Of a DNA stretch of 64,000 nucleotides, positions 44,319 to 56,880 are shown piece after piece. The first letter of the stretch is position 1, and each line of letters starts with the position of its first letter. A program made the position numbers and the translations under genes. Under the pieces are notes generated by a model. The model ran no database searches, was not told where the DNA came from, and worked only from the letters and a program-made list of their open reading frames with translations. The stretch is taken from positions 9,300,001-9,364,000 of the forward strand of contig JBHGNT010000020.1 of assembly GCA_043228905.1 (NCBI GenBank), read 5' to 3'. This DNA is from Azolla caroliniana. Its lineage: Eukaryota; Polypodiophyta.

Positions 44319-47083
44319 ATGGCGTCTTCTTCTGTGCTTGAACTCCGCGACAAGTCGGAGCTGGATGAATGCTTGCGAGAGAAAGGCGCATCGCTCATCC
44401 TTCACTTCTGGGCCTCGTGGTGCGAAGCCTCGCCTCACATGGACCTCGTCTTCAACCGCCTCTGCTCAGAGAACCCTTCCTCTACCATCCGTTTCTACCG
44501 GGTAAGCTTGCTGTTTCTTTTTTTCTTTTTTGCCGCCCCCTCCTTCTCTCCTGTTCTACGTTTAAAGACAGGTTCTTGGGAGATTTCACAGAGATTGCAT
44601 TTTGCACTAGCGTCTGATTGTCATGAAACGAGGATTCTTAGATGACGTAGCCGGATGGATGAATTTTAGATTTATTCCGTTTCTTTGCGGACCGCCAATT
44701 CTTCTCGATCCTTCTCCAGATTTTTAAGTGTTTCCTAACCATGTTTCTCCTCAATCGTCCAGCGTTTCTCCAGTATTCGATGGTCTTTTCTTATGCCAAT
44801 GCATTTCTTGAACCTTCTCTCGTCATCACTGGAATCTAATTCCTTTCTTTCAACATCTCGTCATCGTTTTTGCCTTTTCTTCTTCTTCTTCTTCTTCTAA
44901 TCTTTCTCGAGCTTGGATGGGGCCTTTTAACGTCTTATGGCCTTCTTCTATATGGTTGATTCTCTTCTTCTTGAACATCCTCTCTTTGCTTCCGAACATA
45001 TTATTTTCTTTAGCATTCCTTTATCTGTAAAGCTACTATTCTGTGATTGCTTTGTTGGACATTTTTCTCTTTCTCACTGGAAAATTCGAGATTTGCAATG
45101 TTTTTTCATATATCAAGGTGTCTTTTTCAATTAATAATTCATCTGAGAGTTTTTTCTGAACGTTTGGTTATGTCTTTTGATTTTTCTATAGTTGTCCATC
45201 TTTGAAGGTTCCTCCTTCTCTATCTCGAGCTTCTCTGGGTGCTCCCGTTTTTAACATATCTCCATGTTTGAATGTTTTCTCTTCTCATTTATGTGTTAAT
45301 TTCTATACATCACAGGTTGAAGCTGAAGAGACCCCAGAAATTTCGGAGTATTTTGGCGTAGTTGCTGTCCCATTCTTTGTATTTGTTAAGGTTAGTAGTA
45401 TATGTCTGACCTTCAGAAAATCAATATGCTATCATACTCTTTAGGCTTATTATCCAGTTCTTCTCTTGTGTAATAGAATGTTCCATTTGATCTAAATTTG
45501 ACCCCTTAAATTAATAAGGTTTGTTATCCATGATTTTCTTTTCTGATGTAATATGATAAAGTAGAAAATGTTGTTTTATGATGCTCATTAGAAAAAGTTT
45601 TCTATGGCATAAATATGCATGGCTTCAGTTGTCAATAAGGACATATGCATAAATAAACAAGATGTAACATAAGCAGCTTATTCATTCTATTAGTATTTGA
45701 TTCCCTTTTCATCTCAGCTCATCATTTTGCTATATGAAATCGTTCAAACTAGACATAGATGCCTCTATTCTGTGTTATGAAATATGAAACTAAACAATTT
45801 TAGATTGTGTAATAAGGGAAACATTTGAATGTAGGGCTGTCTTCTCATAAGTTGTTGTTTGGGTTAGACTCATCTTTAAAAGTTGCTCTGTTGATGTCAA
45901 TTTATGCCTTGAGCAAAGAACTTCTTGGTTCTTTATGCATGTATCTGACTGACAACTGAAAACATTTAACCAAGCAATGGAGCAAGGATAAGATCAATGA
46001 ACTTCTAAGAGGCGCCTAAGAGATGCTTAATCTAGAATTGCTACTGCCCAGAATGTTATGATTATCTTTAGTTGGATTTTTCTCTTTAATTGATGTATAC
46101 CTATGTCTGCATTTCAGAGGGTTCTTGTCTTGTGCTGTTTTAAAACTAAACGTTGCAACTTCTATTGAGCGTTTCCATGTATCAATGTGAAGCATAGGAG
46201 TGAACTTTGTGTTTCTAGTTGTAACTTTTGTATAGAAAGTGTATATCTATAGCTCTTTTTGGAAAAGTTAATGTATCATATGCAACATTCATGGGAGTTA
46301 TTTTTTCAGGATGGTGTTGTGGTAGATAAGCTCGAAGGTGCTAATCCAGCAGATTTAGCACAAAAAATAGCAAAGTTTGTGGGCTCTCCTCTTCCTAAGA
46401 AGGTACTCGAGATTGAAGAAGTCCTTGAGGAAGCTCCTGCAGATAAAAGTGTTCTATTAAAGAAAAAGCTAGAGGGTATTGTGGCATCAAAGCCTGTTAT
46501 GCTGTTTATGAAGGGATCTCCTAGTGAACCCAAATGTGGTTTCAGTAGAAAAGTGGTTGATATATTGACCGAATACAACGTCGATATTGGAAGTTTTGAC
46601 ATTTTGCGTGATGAAGAGGTCAGGCAAGGAATGAAATCATTTTCTAACTGGCCTACATTCCCCCAGCTGTACATCTCCGGTGAGTTTATAGGTGGTTGCG
46701 ACATTATAATTGAAATGCAGGGGAATGGGGAACTCAAGGAATTGCTTACTGAAAAAGGATTAATAAAAGCTAAAGAAAGTAGTATCATAGAGGAAAGATT
46801 AAAAGCTTTGATCCACTCTTCACCTACAATGCTGTTTATGAAAGGTTCACCAGATGCGCCTCGTTGTGGGTTCAGTTCTAAGGTTGTCAATGCCTTGAGA
46901 GAGGAGAATATATCTTTCAATACTTTTGATATCTTGAGTGATAATGAAGTCAGAGAAGGGTTGAAGAAGTATTCCAACTGGCCAACTTATCCTCAGCTTT
47001 ATCACAAGGGTGAGCTTGTAGGAGGTTGTGACATTATTCTTGAGCTTAAAGCTAATGGCGAACTCAAATTAGAATTATCGTAA
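44319..47083 (+). CDS. Monothiol glutaredoxin, GRXS17/GLRX3 type with Trx-like plus two Grx domains
   Basis: Exons 44319-44501, 45316-45390 and 46310-47083 give 343 residues. All introns are GT-AG and all joins are in frame. Residues 1-90 form a thioredoxin-like domain with WASWCEAS (31-38) in place of WCGPC, so it is not a classical dithiol reductase. Two monothiol Grx domains follow, with CGFS at 162-165 and 272-275, each with MLFMKGSP, the NWPT(F/Y)PQLY motif and GGCDI for glutathione/cluster binding. CGFS multidomain glutaredoxins bind [2Fe-2S] clusters and act in cytosolic-nuclear iron-sulfur assembly and redox control. Angiosperm GRXS17 usually has three Grx domains (near 490 residues). 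Two, as here, resembles non-seed plants and animal GLRX3. The start follows a GAGA-rich leader and aligns with the family start. Confidence 0.93.
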
Positions 47084-48850
47084 GATTGAAAGTATAGCTA
47101 TAAACTCACAAATCAAGGGTTTCTTGGATTCCTTAAATGACATTTTTTTTGTTCTATTGAATTGTGAAGTCAATTGTCTCTTTTCTTTGAGACGATCCAA
47201 GTATATGGCCATTTACTCATTGAATGGCTTGGATGTTTGTTTTGGCATGTTTGTGCAACTTTTAAATTCTTCATGTACATAAAAATGGACTTTATAATTC
47301 CAATAATATTTGCTTAGCATAAATGTGACTTGCTTGTTGAGTATTTTTTTCTACTATCATCACCGTAGGTATATTTTTCTGCAATCTTTGGATACTGAAT
47401 ATGTGATGCAAGTGTAATCTCATTGAATGTATTTATTTCGACTGTTAGCCATTCTCTGTCAATTAAATCATTAAAAGTGTATAATTATGACCTTCCAACA
47501 GTTATTAGTTATTTTGATGCCACATTTGGATGGGTGGATTTTGTCTCTGTATAATGGATGTTTGACCAAATGCCTGCCTAGACTTAGTTCTTTGGGTTCT
47601 TTGTGTCATGGTACCTTTGCCTCCGGTAATAGGTATTAGCTTTAGATGGTAATAATGTTACTAAGATTGGGAACATTGGATAAGGTGGGCTATGCATTTA
47701 TTTTTTCAAACAACATAAGCAATGTTGTCCAAATGTGATTATTATAAATTTATATGTATGCTGATGACACCAAATCCAAGTATTACGTCTCTTTGTTGAC
47801 ATAGGTTGATTTGGAATCAATGCATTTTACAAAACTTTATGATACATATCGTTGGTTTGAGTGGTTATTGTTGATCATTAATCTGCCCTCAATAGGCTTT
47901 GGATGCTTCACCCACTTTCTCTAATATATAACTCTTTCTATTCACTCTCAACGATCCTCTCTATTGATCTAAAAAATCACACAAATCTCTCTGTGAGTAT
48001 CGCAACTTTTGTTTGCTATCATAGGTCATATTTGGGCCTTTGAGGAAGATAATAAAAAAACGTGTTTAGATTTCTGTGTCATAGCACTGAAGTTGTAAAT
48101 TAATGATGTGTCTACTTGAGAGTGAGATATCCCACAAATATTAATCTATATCTACCAAAGAGTGAGAGGTATCTCAATGATATTAAAAGTATATCTAACT
48201 TAGAGTGAGAGGGGTGAAGCATGGATTATGCCTCTTGTTTGAAGTGTGTGTTATGAATTTTGCAAAGCTTTGTTTTTGAATAGGGCGATACAAACCTTTT
48301 CCTTTCTTTCCATTACCAATAGTACATTGTACATTGTATTTGCGACCTACGAATGTAAGGATTGAGAGAGGTAGAGCTAAAGATTGATTGTGGTGAGATT
48401 ATCAATGAACTATGTTGCTACTTCTTCTTCTAAACACAATTCTCCTCATATTTTCATATTGCTATATATCCTTAATATGAGAGGTATTTTCATTGACATT
48501 TCAATCATCTTCATCAATCAAATTTTTCTTTTCCAAAAAAACACTACTTCGCATTAGTTAGCAAATAGAATACAATAGAGTTTACCCAAATCCACAGTGG
48601 GATCAACATATACAACTTGGAGGAACAACTCCAAAACTATCAAACAAAAACAACAAAAACTCACCCGACCCTTAACTCCAACAAAACTGAAATAAAACCC
48701 ATTTTACCCCGACTCTACATCTCCCAACTAACTCTTTTCCAGCAACATTATTCGGGTAACATGACTATACTAACCCACTTTTGCTTCAGCAATACACACA
48801 TAATTACAACCCATGTACAATATTGGGAGCCATTGGTGGAAACAACCACC
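47084..48850. other. 3' flank of the glutaredoxin gene, then intergenic
   Basis: AT-rich with no credible ORF. A short degenerate repeat with agagtgagag every 40-55 bases lies at about 48115-48215. At 48617-48853 an open stretch rich in Thr and Asn codons has no recognisable domain. Confidence 0.45.
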
Positions 48851-50260
48851 TAAGCGCTTGGTAATTGCACTTAGGCCTCGACGAAGATTTGACCATCATG
48901 GGAGAACCACTCCATTTCAGCTAGAACTTTGACCTTGCCCTTTCTGCTTCTTCTGATTCCCCCTGAATCGAATCATACCGACATCCCAACCAAGCCACAA
49001 AGCTCAAACCAGATAGTTAACTTCACCTCCCCGCATGAGAGCTTTTGTTGTTGAAAAACAAACTTACAACGCCTGATCCAGATGTGTTAGACCGTTAAAC
49101 ACGCCACCATAAGCCAAATCGCCTCAAAAAATTCAGAATTTGTGCCCGGCCTCACCCCATCACATTGGAACATGCTACCACTTTGCACTATAAATCCATG
49201 TCCTTGTGGGTTTAACTGTTCACCCAACTTTCTCCTTTTAGAAACAATCCTTGTATGGAGCCCCACACAACGTTCCCTTTCACACCACATGCTGCCACCT
49301 TTCGAAGGCTTCTACTCCAAATGCTAATCGCCGTTGTACAATTCCAAAACCAGTGAGAGATTGATTTCAAAGCATGTCCACATAACTTACAGACAGTCTT
49401 GTCACCACGGGAACTCAACCACTTGTCACCACAGGAACTCAACCACTTGCCTACAGGTACCACCTTGTGGCTAAGAAGCCACAACCAAGCCTTAATTTTT
49501 TTTGGCGTATCCAATGCCCATAGTCTCCTCCAAAACGACTTCAAATCGTCGGCTGAAATGCCTTCATCCTTCCAACTATTGCGAATCATTACAACACCCA
49601 CTATTTTGGAGCCAATGATTCGTCTTCCTAGCTTAGTATTGTACTCAAAAAACTTTTTCAAGTTGTTTGTTCCTAGTGTTTGCCACTATACCTCCAATGG
49701 ATCCCACTCCAAATCACATAAGGCCTTGTTATCGAAAACCCATATTTTACAATCATGATCAAGTGTCTTTGGGTCTGGGTTCAATTGCCACCTCCTACCC
49801 TCCAACACTACCACACACTTGCCATCATCTATCAAAGAACTTAGGTTACCCCACAAACGATCCTTATTAGTTGAGCACCTACCACAGATAAGTTGTGCAT
49901 CACCCTCACCTACAAACCAACATGACCAAATTGCCTCTTCCACATTCAACTTACCTAATCCATCAACAACCTCATCTGTCAGCTGAGTCACCTTCTCTAG
50001 TCTTCTAGTAAACCTACAATCCTGCCTCTTTATGCTGAAGACCTCCCAATCATGTACCGACCTAATCTTGTACCATAGCATCGTCCCCCAAGGCAAGCAC
50101 TTTTGTTGTCCAAGCATCATACCATCTTCACTTCTAATCCTAGGGTTCCAAAACAACGGTTGTCGTAGCAGTTCATCCAATGTTTTCAGTTGCATTAAGA
50201 CCAACCCTTCTTTTAAACTTGACCATGCCTTCATTATGGCGCAAACCTTCATCAATCAAA
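48851..50260 (-). pseudogene. LINE ORF2 C-terminal remnant (zf-RVT region)
   Basis: On the minus strand 50255-49686 carries PLFWNPRIRSEDG, LPWGTMLWYKIRSVHDW and a domain typical of the region after RT. 49661-49212 carries FWRRLWALDTPKKIKAWLWL and a zinc-binding-like CKLCGHALKSISHWFWNC. Sequence to about 48900 keeps weak traces (AIWLMVACLTVWHIW-like). It contains a 24-base duplication (tcaccac(g/a)ggaactcaaccactt at about 49399 and 49423). RT core, endonuclease and tail were not identified. Confidence 0.75.
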
Positions 50261-51478
50261 TTATGTTGTAACCTAATTAGAATAAAGTACAACTTGGAGT
50301 CATGAATAGGATACAATTTCGTTCAGTATGTTTAGAATGGAAATGGGTTTGAAACTTGCTTGTGTCATCTTTCGTTTTTATTCTAGCATATGGATCTATC
50401 TCCTATTTGAAAATATTGAGGAGTAATGTTGCCTCGTGGATGAAATGGTAGAGAAGGCCAAGTTTTTTAAAAAAGTAAAGATTCACCGTGGTATTAATGA
50501 AAAGATGCCCAAAGGCTACAAAGAATGGACCATACAATAAATTACAACCCTCCTACTTGGCACATGAATTCACATGTCTAGTAGCGGAAACCCTCATGCA
50601 TGGTCCTTTCAAGACAGGGGGTAGAAAAAGTCATCTTGGGGGAGCATATCTCCATTTTATTCTGTCCCCCAAAAAGGTAAAGAACTTTGCCTTTTTCCAA
50701 ATTTCTCGAAATTGTTGTTGCTTGCGAAACACAACATCAAGCTCACCATGTATTGTCTCATATTGACCTCTTAGAGTATGCAGGAGCATCAATCATATCT
50801 CCTTGACAACTCAACCACATTCGGTTTGACTTTCTAAAATACACACTTACATCTTGCCTTCCATAATATCCACACTACTAAAGAAGATATCGTAGACCAA
50901 ACCTTGTCTTCTTCCAAACAATGGATTGGTGTAGTATAAGAGGCCTCTAATACATGTCTTCCATCGGAGAGGAGAAGAAAATCAACATAACAGGTCTTAG
51001 AGAAGGCCAAGTTAAGTGATTACAAATGGCTTAATAAGATAAACATAGCCAATCGCGATGCAAATTTTAATTGCATGTAAGTAGATGTACATTCCTGTAA
51101 CAAAAGTTCCAACATGACAACAACAAACTTCATCATTTTTATTCTTCCTCGTGTGAAGGGAGTAGGGGTGCAAGGAATTTGTTGTGCCAAGTCAAGTCAT
51201 GTGAGTTTATGTGGTCTGAAAATGCACCCAAAATTTGTTGCATATAGGCATCAAATAAGAAATGAGGCGATAAAGAAGAATTAAATGTCAAAATGGAAGA
51301 CCTTACCGAGCAATGTGTTTTGTACATAGCGGCCACATGTTTATTAAACTCGAAACGTACGAGTAAATGATTTGCGGAAAAAACCTCTTGCACAACTAAC
51401 ATGTTAAGAATCTCTATCAAAAAGGACTCACGATGCATCATATACATGGGCTCCAATCTACTCCAAGTTTCCTCATAT
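50261..51478. other. Unassigned; possible old coding fragment on minus strand
   Basis: A 114-codon open stretch at 51483-51139 (minus) has balanced composition (ETWSRLEPMYMMHRESFLIE). It matches nothing I can name and its upstream continuation falls into the tandem repeat at 51479. I cannot support a function. Confidence 0.3.
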
Positions 51479-51862
51479 AACATGGATTGAAATGTGAATC
51501 CGATGCTTATCTTTTTACAACCATTTCCACATATCCAACTTCAAAGGCTCTTTTGTCAATTTGTTCCAAAGACATTGTTTAGAAAAATCCATGAATGAGA
51601 TATAACATGGATTGAAATGTAGATCCCAAGCTTTATCTTTTTCCAACCATTTCCATATATCCAACTTCAAAGGCTCTTATGTCAATAATTTTGTCCCAAA
51701 TACATTGTTTAGAAAAATCCTTGAATGAGATATAACATGGATTGAAATGTAAATCCCAACCTTATCTTTTTACAACCATTTCCATATATCCAACTTCAAA
51801 GGCTCTTATGTCAATAATTTTGTCCCAAATACATTGTTTATAAAGATCCATGAATGAGAATC
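51479..51862. repeat. 125-130-base tandem repeat, three copies
   Basis: aacatggattgaaatgt starts at 51479, 51604 and 51734. Copies two and three are closest and both contain catatatccaacttcaaagg and cattgttta. Translated on the minus strand each unit gives a similar degraded peptide, so a once-coding segment may have been triplicated. Confidence 0.9.
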
Positions 51863-52419
51863 GTGAAGTAGATTGTGATGCATCAAGACACACGTCAGAT
51901 CAACAAACTTGCAGGACCCATTGATAGCCTTTGATACATAGAAGACAATTCTATGAGTTGATGAGTAGTGTTAGGTGTGTAACTTCATGCCAACCATATC
52001 AAAACATCAAAGTACTTGACTTCCATAAACTAAAAGCGTTTGTATGGATCATTACATACTATGTGTGGACAAAACAAATCTTGAATAATGACGGGATAAC
52101 AAACTTGCATCATATGTGGAATATCCATTGAAATGTATCATGGATCTTGCTAAAGGTATCATGTATCATGTATTTGCTAATGATTTCTTTATGTCATCCT
52201 CCATTCTCAAGTACTATTGCCTTTTGTTAATGAATTATCGTTAGCATTTATTGACATGTCCCTTTGCATGGGAACACCGTTCCCTTATATCTTATGTTGC
52301 AACAAAATTATTGATGCCACTCTTGATTTGCAACGACACTTGTTACAAGTATGCACTCCGTCATCCTCATCAACACCTCCATGTCTTGGAGCTCTAGAAT
52401 CTTGCTCCACCCTAAGATA

Positions 52420-53460
52420 TGTTCTCTCTCTCTCTCTCTCATGGAAAAAGGGGGTGTGCAAGTATCTTTCTTTTTTTTTTCCCAAAAAAAGGGAGGGTGC
52501 AAGTATTGACTAAATGCCTCTTGAACTTTTGTGTGATTCCCAAAGTGTGCAAAGGGGGTCCCAAATTGGGTGTAGAGTTGCAGGATTCCCAAATTCGCTA
52601 CAGGAGAAATAAGGAATGAAACTATTGAAACATGGGAATCGTCATCAATGTCTCAATGAATGCATGTGTTTTGACCCTGAACGGATATTCATCGATGGAT
52701 CACGGTTGCAATTTCCAGGTGGGCGGCAAACGAACATTGAAGACTTCCAGGTTCCTAGGAACACACACGTCCGGGGAAATGTTGTGCTTTGCTTCTTACT
52801 TGGTTCATTGGAGCCCCCCCCCTCCCCCCAATCGTATGAAACGGACAACCTGTTTGGATGGATTTCAAAATTATTAGCGCCTTTTTTATACATATTGTTA
52901 TTATTGACGTCATACGTTCGTTCGTTTTATCATCATCATCAAGCTATAATGAAACATGGATAGTGCACTGCAGATTGCAGACAGATGCGAGCAGCTTTTG
53001 GCTATGGCGGACACACATTCCTTACGCTTCTTCATTCCATCGTTCGTGTATCATCATTATCATCATCATCATCATCATCGTTGGCGGCATGGTCGAGTGA
53101 TATTGAAACATGGATAGTGCACTGCAGATTGCAGACAGACGCGAGCAGCTTTGGCTATGGCGGACAGACATTCATTACACCACGCATGGCATGGAGAATG
53201 TGGCAGGTCTACTACTACCACCGCTACTATTTCATGAGGAGCATGAGGTTATTCTGGAAATGAGAAGGAGATTTCTTCTCCAGAGAAGCATGACATTCTT
53301 CTCGAATGAGAAGGAGTCTTCTTTCTTCTTTGCATTTTCTTCTTCGTCGTCTTCTTCCTCTTCTTTCTTTATCTCTCACTCTTTAACACCCAGCCTTGAC
53401 AGTCAGACTTCCTATTGTACTTTCATTCTCTAGTTTTATGTCAAGCTTTCATCCTGTATC
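52420..53460. repeat. Low-complexity region with a 154-base duplication and (ATC)n
   Basis: A (TC)n run lies at about 52422-52440. About 70 bases starting gaaacatggatagtgcactg at 52951 recur at 53105, with (ATC)n between (about 53051-53080). Imperfect inverted repeats of gagaagga/ttcttctc lie at 53260-53340. ORFs here are made of these repeats. No gene supported. Confidence 0.7.
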
Positions 53461-55324
53461 TGTTAAAATAACTAACACTGTGTAGCGTTTTGCATCTGTT
53501 TTCAGTATAATTCATTCATGTTGACGAAGGAGCTTCCTTCTTCATTGAATCTGCTCTGTTTACCATTGATCTTGCTTTGAGCTTCGTTTCTTGCTTATTT
53601 CTGAGAGATTCCTTGGTGGATGGCCAAATAGGAATATGGCAGAGGAAGAAGAAGAAGCAAATGATCTAGATGAATAGGAAGCCTTGGCTTTCACAGAGGG
53701 AAACGTTTCTGGAGTTAGTTCTATTAATCTCTTATAATATTTCAAAGATAAATTCATCCCCTACCTACATCTTCGCAATGAGCTAACCCTAAGTCGAAGA
53801 TAAGGAAGAGGCGAATCGTGAATCTGCAGATCAAACAAGCACGTTTTACCATAACATACATGTAATGTACAAGAAAATGCGATCTAATGGCTTCTTCGAT
53901 TCCGGACATCATGCTTGTACAGTAGCATGTAATATCCATCTGGTATTCTTTTGTCCCTTTCTTGTTTCGCAGTGAGGTCCACAAGTTATTGCTTGCTTGC
54001 GAATGTATAATAAAGCACTCGCTCTTTCTAACTAGGTATAAATTTCTCTGCGTTGAATCTTTATTCTCGGTCTATAATGTATATGCTCTAATAAGTTAAA
54101 TCGAGGCTTCTCCTTACCGTCGTGTTTTATTTTTACCTCACGCTATGAAATATCTCACTGTATTGATCAGATATGGATTACCGCACTACCGGTATACACA
54201 CAGGAGGTCCAGCCTTCTTGCTTCATTCCAAATTACGTTCTTGAACTTCACGTACATTTTTCAAATTCCATCTGTTCTCTTCATTTCCTCACCCGTTGGT
54301 ACTGTGCGTGAAATTATTGTCTCTTCCCTAGGACGGTATAGTAACAAATGATCAGAAGCGTAAGCCGGAATTACATGAGGATATCGATCTGTATTACTTA
54401 ATAAACCAGTCAAAAAAAAGATAAGACGCTAGTTATAAAGATAATACGGATGTGTAAGTATGTAGATGCTCCAGGGTGCACATTGCCCTTTGATCTCTTA
54501 TAATTTTCATTCGTCTCGATTGTCGTTCCTTTTGCAGATATATAGGGGTTTTGATTATCAGAATATGGATCCCTGCATGCCTGTTTTCAATAAGCAACAC
54601 ATGTATTACTAAAGAATGTGCGCCTAAAACTATAGTATAGTCTAAATATTCCTCTGGAGAAAAAAGGATGCTGTGAGTAGCTAATAAAGAGCTTCTTCTT
54701 TGGTAAGATTCCGCAATAGGATGTATAAACATTACTATCGCAATCAACTGTTAATTTATTACACATGTCGGTCACCACTATTCAGCTGGCTTAACCTTGT
54801 CATCAATCGTCGTGCCGTTTAATTCTGATCCGTAAGAAGATAACTATCACAGCCATACCACCAGATTACTGCATCAAACCAAGAGAATGATGGTATACCC
54901 GGCTACTATTAATAATCAGTTGCAATGAAAGAATATGAATATTTCGTTGGCCCCTACAATGAAAGAAGAGACGTCAATAATATCAAGAAGAGATGGATTT
55001 ACATCCCGCTGGCGTGTAGACACGTTAATAAAAGTCGTGGTGTTATAGGTTTTCTCTTTCACACACACACGTTTCATTCAATATATACATAGACAGTACG
55101 CACGGCGGCACGGGCGTTAATTGTCATTTATATATATGTTTGTTGAAACAATTAACTAGCATCGGAAAAAAAATGGTGATGCAGGAACTAGAGGAAGGAT
55201 GGTGTTTCCGTGCATACACTAATTACGAACTGATTACTAATCAAGCTTTAACTGAAACAGTTATGAATTAGTAGTCAGCATGAAGAACCAGCAGCTCATG
55301 CTGCAGGGATTGAATATTGTATAG
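53461..55324. other. No gene recognised; downstream flank of the Dof-like gene
   Basis: AT-rich, stop-dense and without repeats longer than a few bases. The 3' UTR of the minus-strand gene ending at 55325 presumably lies in its last few hundred bases. Confidence 0.5.
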
Positions 55325-56457
55325 CTAGAGAATATGTTGCAGCATTGCAAAATAATCTCTCAGGGCCGGTGGCACATTGTCGCGGCTATGCTGGTTCCCC
55401 ATCATCATCATCAAATCACTATGATGATGATGATCCACAAGATTAGATGTAGATAAGGGTGCCACTTGAGCACTGTCAAGTGGCTGTACATCAGTTGACA
55501 ATGGTTGCTCCTGTAGTTCTGGAAGCATATCATCGTCCCAAAGCAGCTCATGGGCTAGGTATTGCAAGATGGCTTCATCACTGGCAGTTGGAGGCCAAGA
55601 CGATGCTATGTTAGTCTCTGTTTCGAACATTGGAGGAGGAGCACTAGTGGGAGCACAGGTGGTTGACATTGTTACAGGGTCGACGTAGGCTCCTGTTTCC
55701 AGCATAATTGGATCATCTGGTAGCATAATCGGATCATCTGGGAGCATAATCAAATCATCAGGCATCCCTGCGATACTGTTGCTGTTGAAAATTGTAGGAG
55801 CACAGGTGGTTGACATTGTAGGGTAGATGTAGGCTCCTGTTTCAGGCACTGTGACTTGGCAGTCCCACAGTAGCGTTATTGGATCATCCCGCGCTCCTGT
55901 ACAATTATCATCATCTGTCATATACCCCTAATTAGCATCAAAATTGTTTAGGTACATAACTAACTGGCTTCCAAGCTTTATATAAGAAGAGAAGAGAAGT
56001 GCACACCTGTCATAAATTTGGTCCAAGGGCTAAAAGAAGCCTCCAATTCTTGATGATGATCACTAGGCAAGCCGATAATGCTGCTGATGTTGTTGGCCGC
56101 ATGAGCTGTGGACTCGGACTCGACAGTATTGCATGTCTTCTTCCTCTTCGACTTCTTCTTGCTGATGCTCTGCCCGTCGCTTCTGTATGTGAACTCAAAG
56201 TTGCAGGGAGAGATGCACCTGTAACGCGGCTGATCGAAGTTCGACACGCGGCTGCCGGGAGTTCGATAGCGGTTGTTGAAGTAGCGGAATTCTGTGTTGC
56301 ATTGTCCGCACTTGTTGCAAACAGGCGTGAGAGCTCGATAATATGCCTCCTCTGGCGTCACATCAGCGGGCATCTTTTTGGGACGACGTGATGATCGCTT
56401 CTTGATCGCACTCTCAGGAGATGATACTTCTTCTCTTCTCACCATTTCTGATCCCAT
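55325..56457 (-). CDS. Putative nuclear protein with divergent Dof-like zinc finger, two exons
   Basis: Exon 1 is 56457-56007 and exon 2 is 55914-55325. The 92-base intron has GT-AG ends and the join is in frame, giving 346 residues. Residues 47-95 match the Dof domain in pattern: CNKC, then NTEFRYFNN, then QPRYRC and a Tyr/Gly end. The spacing is aberrant: C-x2-C, 30 residues instead of 21, then C-x3-C (C81, C85), with an insert between FNNRY and QPRY. Basic clusters at about 18-28 and 100-107 could be nuclear signals. The C-terminal part is acidic with repeats: three heptads of (L/M)PDD(L/P)IM, a duplicated ETGAY...MSTTCAPT block and an acidic DDDMLPELQEQ. Dof proteins are plant transcription factors that bind AAAG; whether this one binds DNA is unknown. 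The 5' flank on the coding strand is a purine-rich (GAA/GAG)n leader. It could be a lineage-specific Dof derivative or an unrelated finger that converged. Confidence 0.75.
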
Positions 56458-56880
56458 TGCTACTGTCTCCTCCTCCTCCTGCGTCTTCTCCTTCTCCTTC
56501 TCCTTCTCCTTCAGCTTCTACTTCTACTTCTACTTCTACTTCGGCTTACACCTACCTCTTTTTCTGCTTCTGCTTCCTAATTCTCCTCTTCTTCTTCGAC
56601 CTTAGAACCCTAGAACAACCCTAGAACAACCAAACACCAACAAGCAAGAAGGAGCAGGCTGCTGTTCGCGTTCTTATTCTCCTCCTCCTCCTACTACTCC
56701 TATTATCACCACCACCACCACCACCACCACTACTCTACAACTACCTACCTCTTCTTCTTCTTCTTCTTCTTCCTAATTCTGATTCTGCACTTGCTGTTGC
56801 TTCTGCGTCTGCTGTTCGCGTTCTTATTCTCCTCCTCCTCCTCCTCCTCCTCCTCCTATTATCACCACCACCACTACTAC
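56458..56880 (-). promoter_or_regulatory. Purine-rich leader/promoter region of the Dof-like gene
   Basis: On the coding strand this is (GAA)n and (GAG)n with a tail-to-head duplication: ctgttcgcgttcttattctc (plus) occurs at about 56661 and 56811, each followed by (ctc)n and (cac)n. Such GAGA-type tracts are common in plant 5' UTRs. The plus-strand ORFs here (Ser/Leu/His runs) are artefacts. Confidence 0.6.
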
